A stretch of 64,000 nucleotides of DNA, from positions 28,843,403 to 28,907,402 of the forward strand of contig CM038722.1 of assembly GCA_021613375.1 (NCBI GenBank). Reading direction: 5' to 3'. The stretch comes from Megaleporinus macrocephalus (lineage: Eukaryota; Chordata; Actinopteri; Characiformes; Anostomidae). The position numbers were made by a program, and so were the translations under genes. Under the pieces are notes generated by a model. It saw nothing but the letters and a program-made list of their open reading frames with translations, searched no databases and was not told the DNA's origin. Shown here one piece after another: positions 45,829 through 59,315 of the stretch (within the stretch, counting starts at the first letter, position 1; every line of letters starts with the position of its first letter).

Positions 45829-46140
45829 TCCAGTATTAATAGAGTAAGTAGAGCTTTTACATACGTCAGTGTGTTTATTTAACCCTTTCCAAGCTTCTCC
45901 TTCTATAAACAACCCAGTATTGTTTACAGTTCTCATCTAATACCTGCTTTGACTGCTCAGTACTTCATTGAGCTAAATCAAGATTGCTGCTGAAGGAACT
46001 GAATACATTCATACAATGTCTGGGGCGTCCAGGAGAAATCTGGAACTACACTTTGTTCTTCAAACTGGAACAAGATCTGATCTACTTCTTTCACAATAAG
46101 ATATTCATGTTACTTTGTATTGTATTGATGCCTATAATGA
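45829..46140 (+). repeat. Dispersed repeat family A, copy 6
   Basis: Begins with cagtattaatagagtaagta at the edge of the foldback piece and contains gtctggggcgtccaggagaa (46,018). It extends through ctttcacaataagatattca, in which the frame FFHNKIFMLLCIVLMPI matches the 30.2 kb copy at protein level. Confidence 0.87.
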
Positions 46141-47099
46141 TATCTGGTGTTCTTAGCGGTGATAACACACTTACTGTTAAGACAAGGAGTTTAATCAACG
46201 AGTCGCTTTCCCTCTTTTCATCAGAGGTTCAGTACATAATGCTTATCCCAGCTCCGTGGCGATGTGCTTGAGGCTGAGTGGCCCAGAACGCGGCCCCTCT
46301 TTCAGAGCAAGGGTCCATAATGACTTTGAAAAACATACCCCCAGCCCCCACCCCAGCCACTCCTTCAGATTTTCCATTAATAAAATTCCTCAACTCGGAA
46401 TAAAGCAGAGGGAGAAAGGGCAGGGACGTTTTTCCGACGTCTGCGAAAGCGCTTTGCTCTCTCTCTCTCTTTTTTTCCTTTCCCCGTTTTAACCTCGGTG
46501 TGATTGGCGGAGAGTAAAAAAAGGAAAAAAAAAAATGAAAAAAAAAAACCGAGGCTATTAGTGACCATGTCTTTGCATGTTCCTCTACTTCAATTTCTTT
46601 ACACTTTTTTTCTCCCTCAAATGAAAAGATATTAAAAGAAACAGCTACCACTGCAGTGGGAGAAGGCAAAGTGGCTCGCAACAGCGGAAAGGCTCTTGTG
46701 GTTCATTCACAGTGGCGTCTGTCGGCTTACGGAAATTTCCAGCGTAAGGAATACGCGGTTCTAAAAGCTCTTGATGGTGAGATTATGTTTTACATAGTAA
46801 TAAATACGAGCCGTATGGTGGGGTTAAGACGTGCAGTAAAAGTGTGTATGAATGATGTGGAACGCTTTCAGATTCCGAGACATTCCCAACCTGCTACATC
46901 CATCAAACACAACAGTGGTCATTGTCGTAGTAACTCTGTGTACATCACAGTTATTTCCAACTCTAGTCGAAGGGCTGTGACCTGTGGGCAGTTTTAGAAT
47001 AACGTTCACTCTGTGGTGGCCACTGCAGCACACTTGTCCTTTAGCCTAATTCCACTAATAGACATATACACATAATAAATAAAAGTCCAGTCGGCTCTT
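46141..47099. other. Unique stretch, partly polypurine/polypyrimidine
   Basis: Has a CT run at 46,457-46,485 and A-rich runs at 46,515-46,550. The open frames of 150 and 113 codons show no recognised domain. Possible conserved non-coding sequence at 46,200-46,420. Confidence 0.4.
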
Positions 47100-47455
47100 T
47101 GTTCTTCCACTGACTGACCACTTTATTAGACACTCCGACATTAGTGGTTCACTGTGTTGGCATACAATTGCAAAGCAAAGCCTACGTGTTGTACAGTGAC
47201 CCTCTAGCCCCGTCATCAGCGGTCAGTATCTGGCCACAGCACCACTGCTTACCAGGTATTATATGAACCACTCTCAAAACAGCAGTTCCACTTACACAGC
47301 GTCATCAGGCACAGTGGCGCTGGTAGGTTGTTATACACGTCTGTGTCACTGCTAGGTTGAGGGCACCGCCCAAACATATCCATCTTAGGGCCAATCTGTG
47401 GTCAGACACGAACCACTAATGAAGGACTAGAGCACGGCCAAAAACGGCAGCAAGG
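47100..47455. mobile_element. Decayed foldback-element relative
   Basis: Shares the words ctttattagacactccgaca and cgaaccactaatgaaggact with the 41 kb family and keeps its general layout, but with many substitutions. Confidence 0.45.
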
Positions 47456-47564
47456 TAAGTGTTTCTGCTGAACTGGCTGGTGTACGTAGGCCTTATATAT
47501 GATGAAAAACAAAAACATCATCAACAAGGGTAAAAAACAGGGTTTGTTTCTTAATTGTTTTATT

Positions 47565-48290
47565 CTGCATTATTCTGAGAGGTCCAGATTTTAGTTCTGT
47601 ATTATTCTGAGAAGTCAAGATTTTAGTTCTGTATTATTCTGACAAGTCCAGATTATAGTTCTGTATCATTCTGAAAGGTCCAGGTTTTAGTTCTGAATTA
47701 TTATGAGAGGTCCAGATTATAGTTCTGTATTATTATGAGAGGTCCAGATTTTAATTCTGTGTTATTCTAAGAAGTCAAGATTTTAGTTCTGTATTATTCT
47801 GACAAGTCCAGATTATAGTTCTGCATTATTCTGACAAATCCAGATTATAGTTCTGTATCATTCTGAAAGGTCCAGGTTTTAGGTCTGAATTATTCTGAGA
47901 AGTCCAGATTATAGTTCTGTATTATTCTGAGAAGTCCAGATTATAGTTCTGTATTATTCTGAAAAGTCCAGATTATAGTTCTGTATTATTCTGAAAGATC
48001 CAGGTTTTAGTTCTGAATTATTCTAAGAAGTCAAGATTTTACTTCTGTATTATTCTGAGAAGTCCAGATCTTAATTCTGTATTATTCTAAGAAGTCCAGA
48101 TTTTAATTCTGTATCATTCTGAAAGGTCCAGGTTTTAGTTCTGAATTATTCTAAGAAGTCACGATTTTAGTTCTGTATTATTATGAGAAGTCCAGATTTT
48201 AATTCTGTATTATTCTAAGAAGTCCAGATTTTAATTCTGTATTATTCTGAGAGGTCCAGATTTTAATTCTGTGTTATTCCAGATTCTCAG
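47565..48290. repeat. 32-bp minisatellite
   Basis: About 22 units of ttctgtattattctgagaag followed by tccagattatag, with frequent substitutions and occasional length changes. No coding potential. Confidence 0.93.
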
Positions 48291-49835
48291 CCATTGTAAA
48301 ATCTGGTTAGTTAAATTTTGTTTAAAATTTGCTTCAAAGCCTGAGTAGACTCTTGAACAGGTTATTGGGGTCTCTGACTGCCAGGAACCTGGAGGTGGCA
48401 ACAGATCACCTATGGTATCTCAAATAGGTCTAGGAGTTGTCCAATGCAGATAGAAGCAGTAGACAGGTGAGTAGCCCTTCAATACGTAGAAAGGACTAAA
48501 TCAAGCAAACAAATGAAGATATATGATCTGTTTTCAGGCTTGTTTACTACTTTCAGTTATGAGGACATTGTTGTTGCCATTTAAAGTTCCCCTTCCATGC
48601 GGTAAGACCGTACTGTGACTTGGTCGGGAAGAAAGAAGACCTTGATTTTAATCTCACCCAAAACTCTTCAAGCATACATAGAACTCTTCAAATACAAAAA
48701 CACAAACACTGTTAATATGTAGACCCAGTAGGTTATAAGCCTTATTGTTAAGTGAGTAAGGGGCCTTCAAGAGCTCTTCTGCAGAGGGGCCTCGCAAAGA
48801 CCATGAGCACTTCAAAGCTACAGAAAACAAGAATGGAAAGCATAACAGCTTAGCAAAGTGAAGAAGAGAAAGAGAGTAAAAAGAAGATGGTATGGGATGT
48901 TTTGTTCTTGAAGCACACTGTCCTAAAGCAAACACAACACTGATTGAGAATAACTAATGAAAGCTAGCGCTACACTTCAAAGCCAGCGGTGAGGAGGATA
49001 TTAGACAAGGCCAAAAATCAAGTCGTTCCAATTGAAGAAGTAGCCATGTACATTTCTAAGTGACAATCATCACTTTGAAAGAGCTTACGACAAAAAAACA
49101 ACCTCAACTGTGACATACAGTAGATGGTTGGGCTAAGAATTGGGTTTGCGTTCATTTGGATTGACCACATAGTCTGTTAATATTACAGTTCCAATAAGTA
49201 CAGTGGTTGCACACTTTTTGAGTACATGAGTACAGTGGTTGCACACTTTTTGAGTACATGAGTACAGTGGTTGCACACATTTTGGTTTGGTTCTGATAAA
49301 TATAAGATACAATTCCAGCCAATGTTGACTTATTGCTTATGGCATGAATAAAACAATAGAAGGAACTGCAAGTAAATCTGGTCAGGTCTTCGCATGTTGC
49401 TGAAATGCCCTTTCCAACGAGCCCTGAATTGCACTGCTAGCCTTCAGGGATCTGGAGATATGCACCCTGGAATATCACAAATTCACATCCGACTCGAGGC
49501 AGGCTTGCCTAAACAGTTTAAAGCGCTGTAATTTAGCAAAAATACGAATAACCAACTTTAAACTTTATAGAATTATAGGGGGCGTTATGCCCCATCTCTA
49601 ACCACACAGGACTAAGAGCATGCCATGCCCTTTCCAACAAGCCCTGAAGCTAACTTGTTGATAAGTCTGTGAAACCCTTACCGCTCACTTCTCAGTCAAT
49701 ACTATCCATGTATGTAAAGATTTTGAATTGCTGTGATGTCACAAAACCCAACTCAAAACCTCCACCTCAGCTTATAGCAGTTTAGCTCCGCCCAATTACG
49801 TTGAAGTTGTAAGTAGTGTTTCAGCTCATTTACAT
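48291..49835. other. Mostly unique stretch
   Basis: Near 49,197-49,285 is a 32-bp unit (agtacagtggttgcacactt plus tttgagtacatg) repeated about 2.7 times. The phrase atgccctttccaac-gagccctga occurs at 49,404 and again at 49,626. The piece at 49,730-49,838 matches 38.3 kb. No gene found. Confidence 0.5.
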
Positions 49836-49839
49836 ATCT

Positions 49840-50066
49840 TCGCTGTCCAAAGAAACACAAGGTGGCAACTTTACAGGAGAGAACGAAAACAGGTTTTACT
49901 TATGTAAGTCAATGAAACCAGATTTCTTTCCAAGCTATTTTGGAGCATTTCTATTGGTCCATTCATCATGTTATCACAGAATGTAAATAGCAGCTGTCAG
50001 GTTCAAACGATGCAGAAAAATAAAGATCAACAAAAATAGAGATACTCGTTTTTCATTGGACAGCAA
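49840..50066 (+). mobile_element. MITE family B, copy 5
   Basis: One of the best-preserved copies. It starts cgctgtccaaagaaacac and ends cgtttttcattggacagc, giving clear inverted ends. Core words are aactttacaggagaga, gtcaatgaaaccagatttct and ctattggtccattcatcatg. Confidence 0.9.
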
Positions 50067-50825
50067 CGGTTTGTATCAGTCACCAAGATGCAGGAACAAA
50101 AACCCATGCTGTGCTATAAGTGGACCTCAGATCTAAGACTGTACGATATGAGCCTTTTAAAAACGACCGGTCATGAGAGCACTGTATTTGCGTGCGAGGT
50201 GAATAAGACGATGATAATGAAAGCAGCAGCAGATTTAATAAAAAACTGTAAGCGCTGCGTTACTCACATAAGACAATCTTGACTAAGCATCAGACACTTT
50301 AATCAAACAGCAGCTTGTTCACTTGGCTCAGTAATTAATCCACCAGGACAACGCTCGTCACTCCTCCAGCAGTAAACCCCGACCCTCTCTTTATTAACGA
50401 CAGTACAAATGCGCCGGCTGTGGAGTACAGGCAGATGAGTGTACGCAGATAAATGTGCAGGGAGGTGTGGGGCCGAGTGAGTCTTCAATAAACTCTTTAT
50501 GAAGTCATAAAACCTTCCACAGCTTTTAAAATGCAGTCCATTATGAGGTCAGTGGCACCTACTACTGCAAATCCTGCCTGTTATGTGGTCTGAGAGTTTG
50601 ACCTCATCCAGTGTGACTGTAGCTTGTTTGGGGATGAGCTCTGTTTACTGGGCTTCAGGGTGTGTGCACGAGCTTGTGCGTGCACTCTATACTGTAAAGT
50701 GAAGCTTGTCTTTAAAGTTCATTCTCATAAAAACCAAGAGGAGCGTGAACTTCACCACAACCATTTAGTCTAAAGAACTTCAGCACGAATGGGCAGAGCT
50801 AAACTGCATCGTGGCATAGTGCAAT
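50067..50825. other. Unique stretch
   Basis: No element recognised. The part at 50,540-50,650 is complex single-copy sequence. Confidence 0.45.
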
Positions 50826-53800
50826 CTCTAGTAGCAGAACACTCATTTCTCTAATAGTAGTACTCTAGTAGCAGTACTCTAGCAGTTGTCTAATAGCAGT
50901 TTTCTAGTAACAGTACTCTAGCTGAAATCTTTAGTAGCAGTACTCTAGCAGTTCTCTAAATAGTAGTATTCTAGCAGATCTTTCTAGTAGCAGTACTCTA
51001 GCAGTTCTCTAATAGTAGTTTTCTAGTAGCAGTACTCTAGCAGTTCTCTAATAGTAGTTTTCTAGTAGCAGTACTCTAGCAGTTCTCTAATAGTAGTATT
51101 CTAGTAGCAGTACTCTAGCAGTTCTCTAATAGTAGTATTCTAGTAGCAGTACTCTAGCAGTAGTTTTCTAGTAGCAGTACTCTGGCCGATCTCTAATAGT
51201 AGTATTCTAGTAGCAGTACTCTAGCAGTAGTTTTCTAGTAGCAGTACTCTAATCGATCTCTCTAGTAGCAGTACTCTAGCAGTTCTCTAATAGTAGTTTT
51301 CTAGTAGCCGTTCTCTAGTAGCAGTACTCTAGCAGTAGTTTTCTAGTAGCAGTACTCTAATCGATCTCTCTAGTAGCAGTACTCTAGCAGTTCTCTAATA
51401 GTAGTTTTCTATTAGCCGTTCTCTAGTAGCAGTACTCTAGCAGTAGTATTCTAATAGCAGTACTCTAGCAGTAGTTTTCTAGTAGCAGTACTCTAATCGA
51501 TCTCTCTAGTAGCAGTACTCTAGCAGTTCTCTAATAGTAGTTTTCTAGTAGCCGTTCTCTAGTAGCAGTACTCTAGCAGTAGTATTCTAATAGCAGTACT
51601 CTAGCAGTAGTTTTCTAGTAGCAGTACTCTAATCGATCTCTAATAGTAGCAGTACTCTAGCAGTTCTCTAATAGTAGTTTTCTAGTAGCCGTTCTCTAGT
51701 AGCAGTACTCTAGCAGTAGTATTCTAATAGCAGTACTCTAGCAGTAGTTTTCTAGTAGCAGTACTCTGGCCGATCTCTAATAGTAGTATTCTAGTAGCAG
51801 TACTCAAATCGATCTCTCTAGTAGCAGTACTCCAGCAGTTCTCTAATAGTAGTTTTCTAGTAGCCGTTCTCTAGTAGCAGTACTCTAGCAGTAGTATTCT
51901 AGTAGCAGTACTCTAGCAGTAGTTTTCTAGTAGCAGTACTCTGGCCGATCTCTAATAGTAGTATTCTAGTAGCAGTACTCAAATCGATCTCTCTAGTAGC
52001 AGTACTCTAGCAGTTCTCTAATAGTAGTTTTCTAGTAGCCGTTCTCTAGTAGCAGTACTCTAGCAGTAGTATTCTAATAGCAGTACTCTAGCAGAAGTTT
52101 TCTAGTAGCAGTACTCTAATCGATCTCTCTAGTAACAGTACTCTAGCAGTTCGCTAATAGTAGTTTTCTAGTAGCCGTTCTCTAGTAGCAGTACTCTAGC
52201 AGTAGTATTCTAATAGCAGTACTCTAGCAGTAGTTTTCTAGTAGCAGTACTCTGGCCGATCTCTAATAGTAGTATTCTAGTAGCAGTACTCAAATCGATC
52301 TCTCTAGTAGCAGTACTCCAGCAGTTCTCTAATAGTAGTTTTCTAGTAGCCGTTCTCTAGTAGCAGTACTCTAGCAGTAGTTTTCTAGTAGCAGTACTCT
52401 GGCCGATCTCTAATAGTAGTATTCTAGTAGCAGTACTCAAATCGATCTCTCTAGTAGCAGTACTCTAGCAGTTCTCTAATAGTAGTTTTCTAGTAGCCGT
52501 TCTCTAGTAGCAGTACTCTAGCAGTAGTATTCTAATAGCAGTACTCTAGCAGTAGTTTTCTAGTAGCAGTACTCTGGCCGATCTCTAATAGTAGTATTCT
52601 AGTAGCAGTACTCTAATCGATCTCTCTAGTAGCAGTACTCCAGCAGTTCTCTAATAGTAGTTTTCTAGTAGCCGTTCTCTAGTAGCAGTACTCTAGCAGT
52701 AGTATTCTAATAGCAGTACTCTAGCAGTAGTATTCTAATAGCAGTACTCTGGCCGATCTCTAATAGTAGTATTCTAGTAGCAGTACTCTAATCGATCTCT
52801 CTAGTAGCAGTACTCTAGCAGTTCTCTAATAGTAGTTTTCTAGTAGCCGTTCTCTAGTAGCAGTACTCTAGTCGACCTCTCTAGTAGCAGTACTCTAGCA
52901 GTTCTCTAATAGTAGTTTTCTAGTAGCCGTTCTCCAGTAGCAGTACTCTAGCAGTAGTATTCTAATAGCAGTACTCTGGCCGATCTCTAATAGTAGTATT
53001 CTAGTAGCAGTACTCAAATCGATCTCTCTAGTAGCAGTACTCTAGCAGTTCTCTAATAGTAGTTTTCTAGTAGCCGTTCTCTAGTAGCAGTACTCTAGCA
53101 GTAGTATTCTAATAGCAGTACTCTAGCAGTAGTTTTCTAGTAGCAGTACTCTAATCGATCTCTCTAGTAGCAGTACTCTAGCAGTTCTCTAATAGTAGTT
53201 TTCTAGTAGCCGTTCTCTAGTAGCAGTACTCTAGCAGTAGTATTCTAATAGCAGTACTCTAGCAGTAGTTTTCTAGTAGCAGTACTCTGGCCGATCTCTA
53301 ATAGTAGTATTCTAGTAGCAGTACTCAAATCGATCTCTCTAGTAGCAGTACTCCAGCAGTTCTCTAATAGTAGTTTTCTAGTAGCCGTTCTCTAGTAGCA
53401 GTACTCTAGCAGTAGTTTTCTAGTAGCAGTACTCTGGCCGATCTCTAATAGTAGTATTCTAGTAGCAGTACTCAAATCGATCTCTCTAGTAGCAGTACTC
53501 TAGCAGTTCTCTAATAGTAGTTTTCTAGTAGCCGTTCTCTAGTAGCAGTACTCTAGCAGTAGTATTCTAATAGCAGTACTCTAGCAGTAGTTTTCTAGTA
53601 GCAGTACTCTGGCCGATCTCTAATAGTAGTATTCTAGTAGCAGTACTCTAATCGATCTCTCTAGTAGCAGTACTCCAGCAGTTCTCTAATAGTAGTTTTC
53701 TAGTAGCCGTTCTCTAGTAGCAGTACTCTAGCAGTAGTATTCTAATAGCAGTACTCTAGCAGTAGTATTCTAATAGCAGTACTCTGGCCGATCTCTAATA

Positions 53801-54665
53801 GTAGTATTCTAGTAGCAGTACTCTAATCGATCTCTCTAGTAGCAGTACTCTAGCAGTTCTCTAATAGTAGTTTTCTAGTAGCCGTTCTCTAGTAGCAGTA
53901 CTCTAGTCGACCTCTCTAGTAGCAGTACTCTAGCAGTTCTCTAATAGTAGTTTTCTAGTAGCCGTTCTCCAGTAGCAGTACTCTAGCAGTAGTATTCTAA
54001 TAGCAGTACTCTGGCCGATCTCTAATAGTAGTATTCTAGTAGCAGTACTCAAATCGATCTCTCTAGTAGCAGTACTCTAGCAGTTCTCTAATAGTAGTTT
54101 TCTAGTAGCCGTTCTCTAGTAGCAGTACTCTAGCAGTAGTATTCTAATAGCAGTACTCTAGCAGTAGTTTTCTAGTAGCAGTACTCTAATCGATCTCTCT
54201 AGTAACAGTACTCTAGCAGTTCTCTAATAGTAGTTTTCTAGTAGCCGTTCTCTAGTAGCAGTACTCTAGCAGTAGTATTCTAATAGCAGTACTCTAGCAG
54301 TAGTTTTCTAGTAGCAGTACTCTGGCCGATCTCTAATAGTAGTATTCTAGTAGCAGTACTCAAATCGATCTCTCTAGTAGCAGTACTCTAGCAGTTCTCT
54401 AATAGTAGTTTTCTAGTAGCCGTTCTCTAGTAGCAGTACTCTAGCAGTAGTATTCTAATAGCAGTACTCTAGCAGTAGTTTTCTAGTAGCAGTACTCTGG
54501 CCGATCTCTAATAGTAGTATTCTAGTAGCAGTACTCTAATCGATCTCTCTAGTAGCAGTACTCCAGCAGTTCTCTAATAGTAGTTTTCTAGTAGCCGTTC
54601 TCTAGTAGCAGTACTCTAGTCGACCTCTCTAGTAGCAGTACTCTAGTAATAGTACTCTAGTACAA
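50826..54665. repeat. 3.8-kb satellite array with 1035-bp higher-order period
   Basis: Built from short words (ctctagcagttctctaatag, tagttttctagtagcagta, gccgatctctaatagtagta, aatcgatctctctagtagca) in nested order. Rare variants return at a constant distance: gtcgacctct at 52,871 and 53,906; tccagcag at 52,317 and 53,352 and at 52,639 and 53,674, each 1035 bp apart. It is unrelated in sequence to the array at 11-15 kb. Abundant TAG words keep reading frames short. Confidence 0.95.
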
Positions 54666-54985
54666 CTATTCTTTCTTTCTCTCATACTATCTCACTTTCT
54701 CTGGCTCTCTTAGTCTCTTTATCTCACTCCCATACTTTCTGTAGGTCTTAATCTCTCCTTCCTTTCTCTCTCTTACTTTCACTATCTTATACTCTCTTTC
54801 TCCCTCTTTCTCTCACTCACTTTCTGTTTCTTAATCTTTCTCACTTTTTCTCTTTTATTCATTCTCTGTCACTCTCTTTTTCTGTGTTATTCTCCCATTC
54901 TTTCCCCCTTATTTTCACTTGGTCTCACTCTTTCAGTCACTTGGTGTGCTGTTCCCTCAGGAAATATACTGGACTTCAACAGAAG

Positions 54986-55016
<31 letters not shown>
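54666..55016. repeat. Pyrimidine-rich low-complexity tract
   Basis: Irregular ctttctctca and tctcactctt words to about 54,950, then a pure (CT)n run at 54,987-55,016. It directly follows the satellite. Confidence 0.9.
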
Positions 55017-55020
<4 letters not shown>

Positions 55021-57270
55021 TATCTGTCTGTAACTCCTGTAATGAGTGGCGGTGAGGTGACCAAAGCTCACTCAATATATTTATATTAGTGGCGGTGGCG
55101 TGGACACAGGTCTTCTAGGCTATTTCTGGCCTTTGTAATGGCTTCTCATTAGCCGCAATATTAGCTTGTGTAATAGAATTGCTATAGAGAATACACACAC
55201 ACACCCACACCCACACACCCATACACACACCCTAGAGTCCCAGGTAAAGCTGAGTGATTAGGCTATAATGGCTCTTGCGCCTGACTGCAGATGGAACATA
55301 CCGTACAAAGCCCATTAGAGCTCCTCTATTAATTTCACAGTAATCATTTTTATGATTTTAGCTTATACATTGCAATTCACTACCTGTAGACACAATAGCA
55401 GTAAGCTGCATTCATCATTTTATGTTAATTACACAACCCTAATAAAACATTTACTAAAATAAATCTTGAGTCTAATCAGCATTTGTATTTTATTGTTATG
55501 TCAGGGTTGTAGAAACCATGACCTGTCTGACAAAAGACAACCAACTGTCTTAATAAAGCAATAGAGTGTAGCATATTATCATAGTCCAAAAAAAAAGAAG
55601 AAAAACACATAAAATGCTCAAATGTCATTAACTTTTTATGTATGTTTATGTGAAGAGATGTTATTATAAGTATTACTGGAGTACTTTGTTGGTCTATTCA
55701 TCTTGAAATGTTTGATAATGAGACATATGTTTGGGTTTTCTATTATTATTTTCTAAAATGTAATAACTTCTCTATAAATCTACTGGTTCTTAGCGTCAGT
55801 GTATGGTTTAAACCTGTTATCTCATGCTATAGACCTTATGCTATACAGGATGAGGAGACAGTTCATTAGTTGAACTATGAATAGAAAAGCCTGTGATGCT
55901 CAACATGGAAAAAATCAGCTTGTTCTATTGAGAAGAGTATGTGCTGAAGCCAAAATAACCTAAAATATAAAATTTTATACTTTACCCACCTCTAACATTA
56001 ACCAATAGAGTTTTCTGAAACCCTAATCTGACACTCAGTTTCAGGTATATAGGTCTTCTGCCATTCAAAGACATCTAGAGCTTTATCTGGCCTGAGTAGC
56101 CTCCTCTGTAATATCTCTAGATCTGCTTAGATGGGAATCATCTCTGGACAGCATAACATCTTAGTTTAAGTAGCAGTCAGAAATATGGAGACTGACATGC
56201 AGGAAATTCCACACAGGCTACGTTCACACAGCGCACAAATCCAATTTTCTGCCCAAATTCGATTGTTGCTGTTAAGCTGTTTATACTATCTTTTAAATGT
56301 GATCTACATCTGTCATTAGTCTCAACAGATAAGCTCATAAAATGTCCCAAAGGGTGAACAATGATTGGAGCTGGTTGGTTCCTGGTTTCAGTTTCATCTT
56401 CTCCAGCATCACAGGAGCAATAACCGCATTCCAGTGACTGACAGCTGGGCTGACCACCAACGAGGTGTTCAAGCTCGCTGTAAAAGGGGCACAGTATTCG
56501 CCCACAGCTGCATTTTTAATTTGTGTCCGTGGTTTCTTGAAACTTTGGGGTTTCTTCTTTGTTTCTTTGGTACAAGAGACTGTTCAGTCATTTCTTTCAA
56601 AATATTATCCAACACAGAAACTTTAGCCTAAATGTTTACAAACTCAATCAAAAAGTGGTGGGCCGTTGCCTCTGTACTCCAAAAAGTGTGGGTCCTGTGG
56701 TCCCGGAGGCTTGGTCAGTACATCTTATTGGTTTTCAATTGGCACCTTGGCATAGTCCAACTTTGTTGAAGAAACTTGGCTTCGGTATACACTCCATGTC
56801 CTCATTTGCATGAACAGCACTGAAGAGAGCACTGCAGACAGACACACCAAAAATAGAAACGTTCTTGCATGATGGATGTCCAAGTTTTCACTTTACAGCT
56901 CAGCTCTGTCAGAATGTTTTAATGTTGTGAAGTATCAGTGGATATGCAGCTGATGTCGGAAGAAACGGTTCAGAAATCAAATCCTGGGCGTTTACGTTTA
57001 CTACTGTTGTTTTCCTGTACATTGACAGTGCCTGAAGCAAAATGGGTTATTGTAGGGTGGTGGAACCAACGGTCACCAATATAGATATACATTTACTGTC
57101 CACCAGTAAACCTGCCTGTGTTCCAACTTCATATAATGCTGATATTGACAGTAATATGGTGGTAAACATGCTTTCTGTGGGAAGTATTTTGCCTCTCAAT
57201 GCCCTGCATGCATTTTTAGACTAAAACCTTCTCAACTATCATGCAACAGTGTCTCAGGCTACAGCCAGCA
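55017..57270. other. Mostly unique stretch
   Basis: CA-rich tract at 55,191-55,230. The segments at 55,090-55,180 and 55,245-55,370 are complex and single-copy, with TAAT-type motifs (ctattaatttcac), so conserved non-coding DNA is possible. A lone transposon-end-like phrase, ggctacgttcacacagc, begins at 56,217. No gene recognised. Confidence 0.4.
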
Positions 57271-57274
57271 TGTT

Positions 57275-57530
57275 GTCCTTGTTCAAAGAAAAAAAAAAGT
57301 ATCTCCAATATAGTAACTTTACAAGAGAGGACAAAAACTATCTTTACTTTTAATATAAGTTAATGTAAAGATATTGTTTGCAAGGTGGTTTTGAAGCATT
57401 TGTATTGCTCTAATCTTCATAAAACTTTTAGACAATGTAAAGGACGACCGTAGAGTTACATTTATGAAGAAAACTAAAAAATAGCAAAAAATGGGGATAC
57501 CTGGTTAATTCAATTATTTTTCCTTGGAGG
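57275..57530 (+). mobile_element. MITE family B, copy 6
   Basis: Diverged copy: gttcaaagaaaa at the left, the core aactttacaagagaggacaa and ttgtattgctctaatcttca, and tttttccttggaggc at the right. A (CT)n tract at 57,740-57,776 lies beyond it. Confidence 0.75.
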
Positions 57531-57743
57531 CAAACTCTTCAGATATCTTGTTCCTATCACCTAGAAGCATTTCTCACCAAAACTGAAATTGTGTCTGAAA
57601 TTTTGGAAACCTGGTGGAATTCTCCTTTACTGTGGCAGTCTTTGTGGTCCAGTAGCAGTGAGAGTTTTTGGGAGTCTATACAAAATTCCACATGATAAAC
57701 CACATGGGTCTTCTGCTAAACAGTTACAGTGTCTTTTATTCTC

Positions 57744-57776
<33 letters not shown>

Positions 57777-59307
57777 GAGCTGCTGACGTTCCTGAAGTCA
57801 TTACTACACTCCCGCAGTAATACTGTTGGCTGAGAGAGGAGAGAGGGACGGAAATTCTTTATCTTCCAAGCTTCCGTTAGCCTGCGTGTGCTTACTGAGC
57901 GTGTGTGTTTATGTGTTGGGAGCGATTGTGAGTGGGTCGGTACACCATATGTGAATTTTTAGTTCGTTTTCCAGTCAATATCTGCGTCACCGCCTTTTCG
58001 TTCTGGTTCACATCAAACCTACTTTTAACAAGCTTCACACGATCTCAGAAGAACTGTTTAGAGGACTTACAACACAGAAAAGATCCAGTTTCCCTCGTTT
58101 ACCAGAAGATTTGCTTCTCTAGTTTTGTAATGAAGCTACAGAGCTAATGTAATGGAAGCTAATTATGTTAGCATTGTGCCACACCTAAATCATCATCATG
58201 CAAAGAAAACAGCAGTATGTTTTTCAGGAATCTCACACAGACTGTGGTTTCTAACACAGGATGATGTTGTTCCCTATAAAAAGCCCAGAAAATACATAAG
58301 ATTCTTACACAAAGTTGGTATTCTTGATATAACGTTAAAAGGTGGTGCTGCTTACTTTGTCTTAGCAACTTTGTCGCAACTTCACTAAATATTGTTGTTA
58401 TGTAGTATTATAACTACCTATTGGCAACTTAAGTTACTGGCAACGCTACCACTCTGTTCCCAACAGCTTTCTGAGGAATTATATTTCAACGTGGGCACTA
58501 AAACAATCGTGTCACCTCGTAACTGTTTGCAGGTAGCCTAGCTTAAAAAAAAACAAAAACAAAAACAGGAGCGGCCATCTTGAGACCTGAATTTTCTTTG
58601 TTTACTTTGTTCATTTCACACTATTTGTTCCTTTCAGTTTATTCAAGTTTAGTTGAGATTATTCAACAGCTCAACACAGATTTGAGGAAAGTGTGTGACG
58701 ATTTATGCTAATTTCTAAATAGCTCTAATTAGCTGTTAGCTTTGTAGCTCCAGTACAAAACTAAAGGTGCAAACTTCAGACACCAAACATGTCTTGACTG
58801 GTCAACTTTATTTGGGAAAAGTAATGCAAATGCAATGTTTTGAGTTCTCAGTCGTCTGAAGAGCTATAAGCACTACGTCGTAGCAGCGTAGTCTATGAGC
58901 ACCTGACAGGAAAAGCCTCTCTGTCCGCATCATTGCCCTGTAATGACCCTCATTTCCTCGGCTCCTTCCTTCCCTTCTCCACAGCAGATCCATAGATTTG
59001 GGATGGTGTGTGGTTACGGTAGGTGCTAACAGGCTAACTGACGCGTCGGTCCTGTCAGTCTGCTGCGTAATTGGTCTTAGCAAAGTGCCTCAAGTTGTTA
59101 GCAGTTCTTGACCTCAATGCGCTCTCAAACTTTGTTCATACTTACAGTTAGAGTATGAGGAAATGGGTGGGAAAGGAATGGTATACAAACTATAACTTTT
59201 TCATAATAATCATTTATTCAATGTATTTGAGGACATGCAAAATGTTTTCACCACTTTTTTTAGCTACCAAGTTCTGCTAACTATACCTTTCTCCATAGCA
59301 CTTTATT
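57531..59307. other. Mostly unique stretch
   Basis: Contains (CT)n at 57,740-57,776 and an A-rich run at 58,543-58,567. Open frames up to 91 codons are unrecognised. No gene found. Confidence 0.45.
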
Positions 59308-59315
59308 CTCTATAA

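Noticed and set aside
50826..54665. CRISPR-like or regulatory array of repeated 20-40 bp words
   Set aside because: No spacers differ between repeats; order follows satellite higher-order duplication.
56217..56260. Transposon-end-like phrase ggctacgttcacacagc
   Set aside because: Single end without a partner; too little to call.
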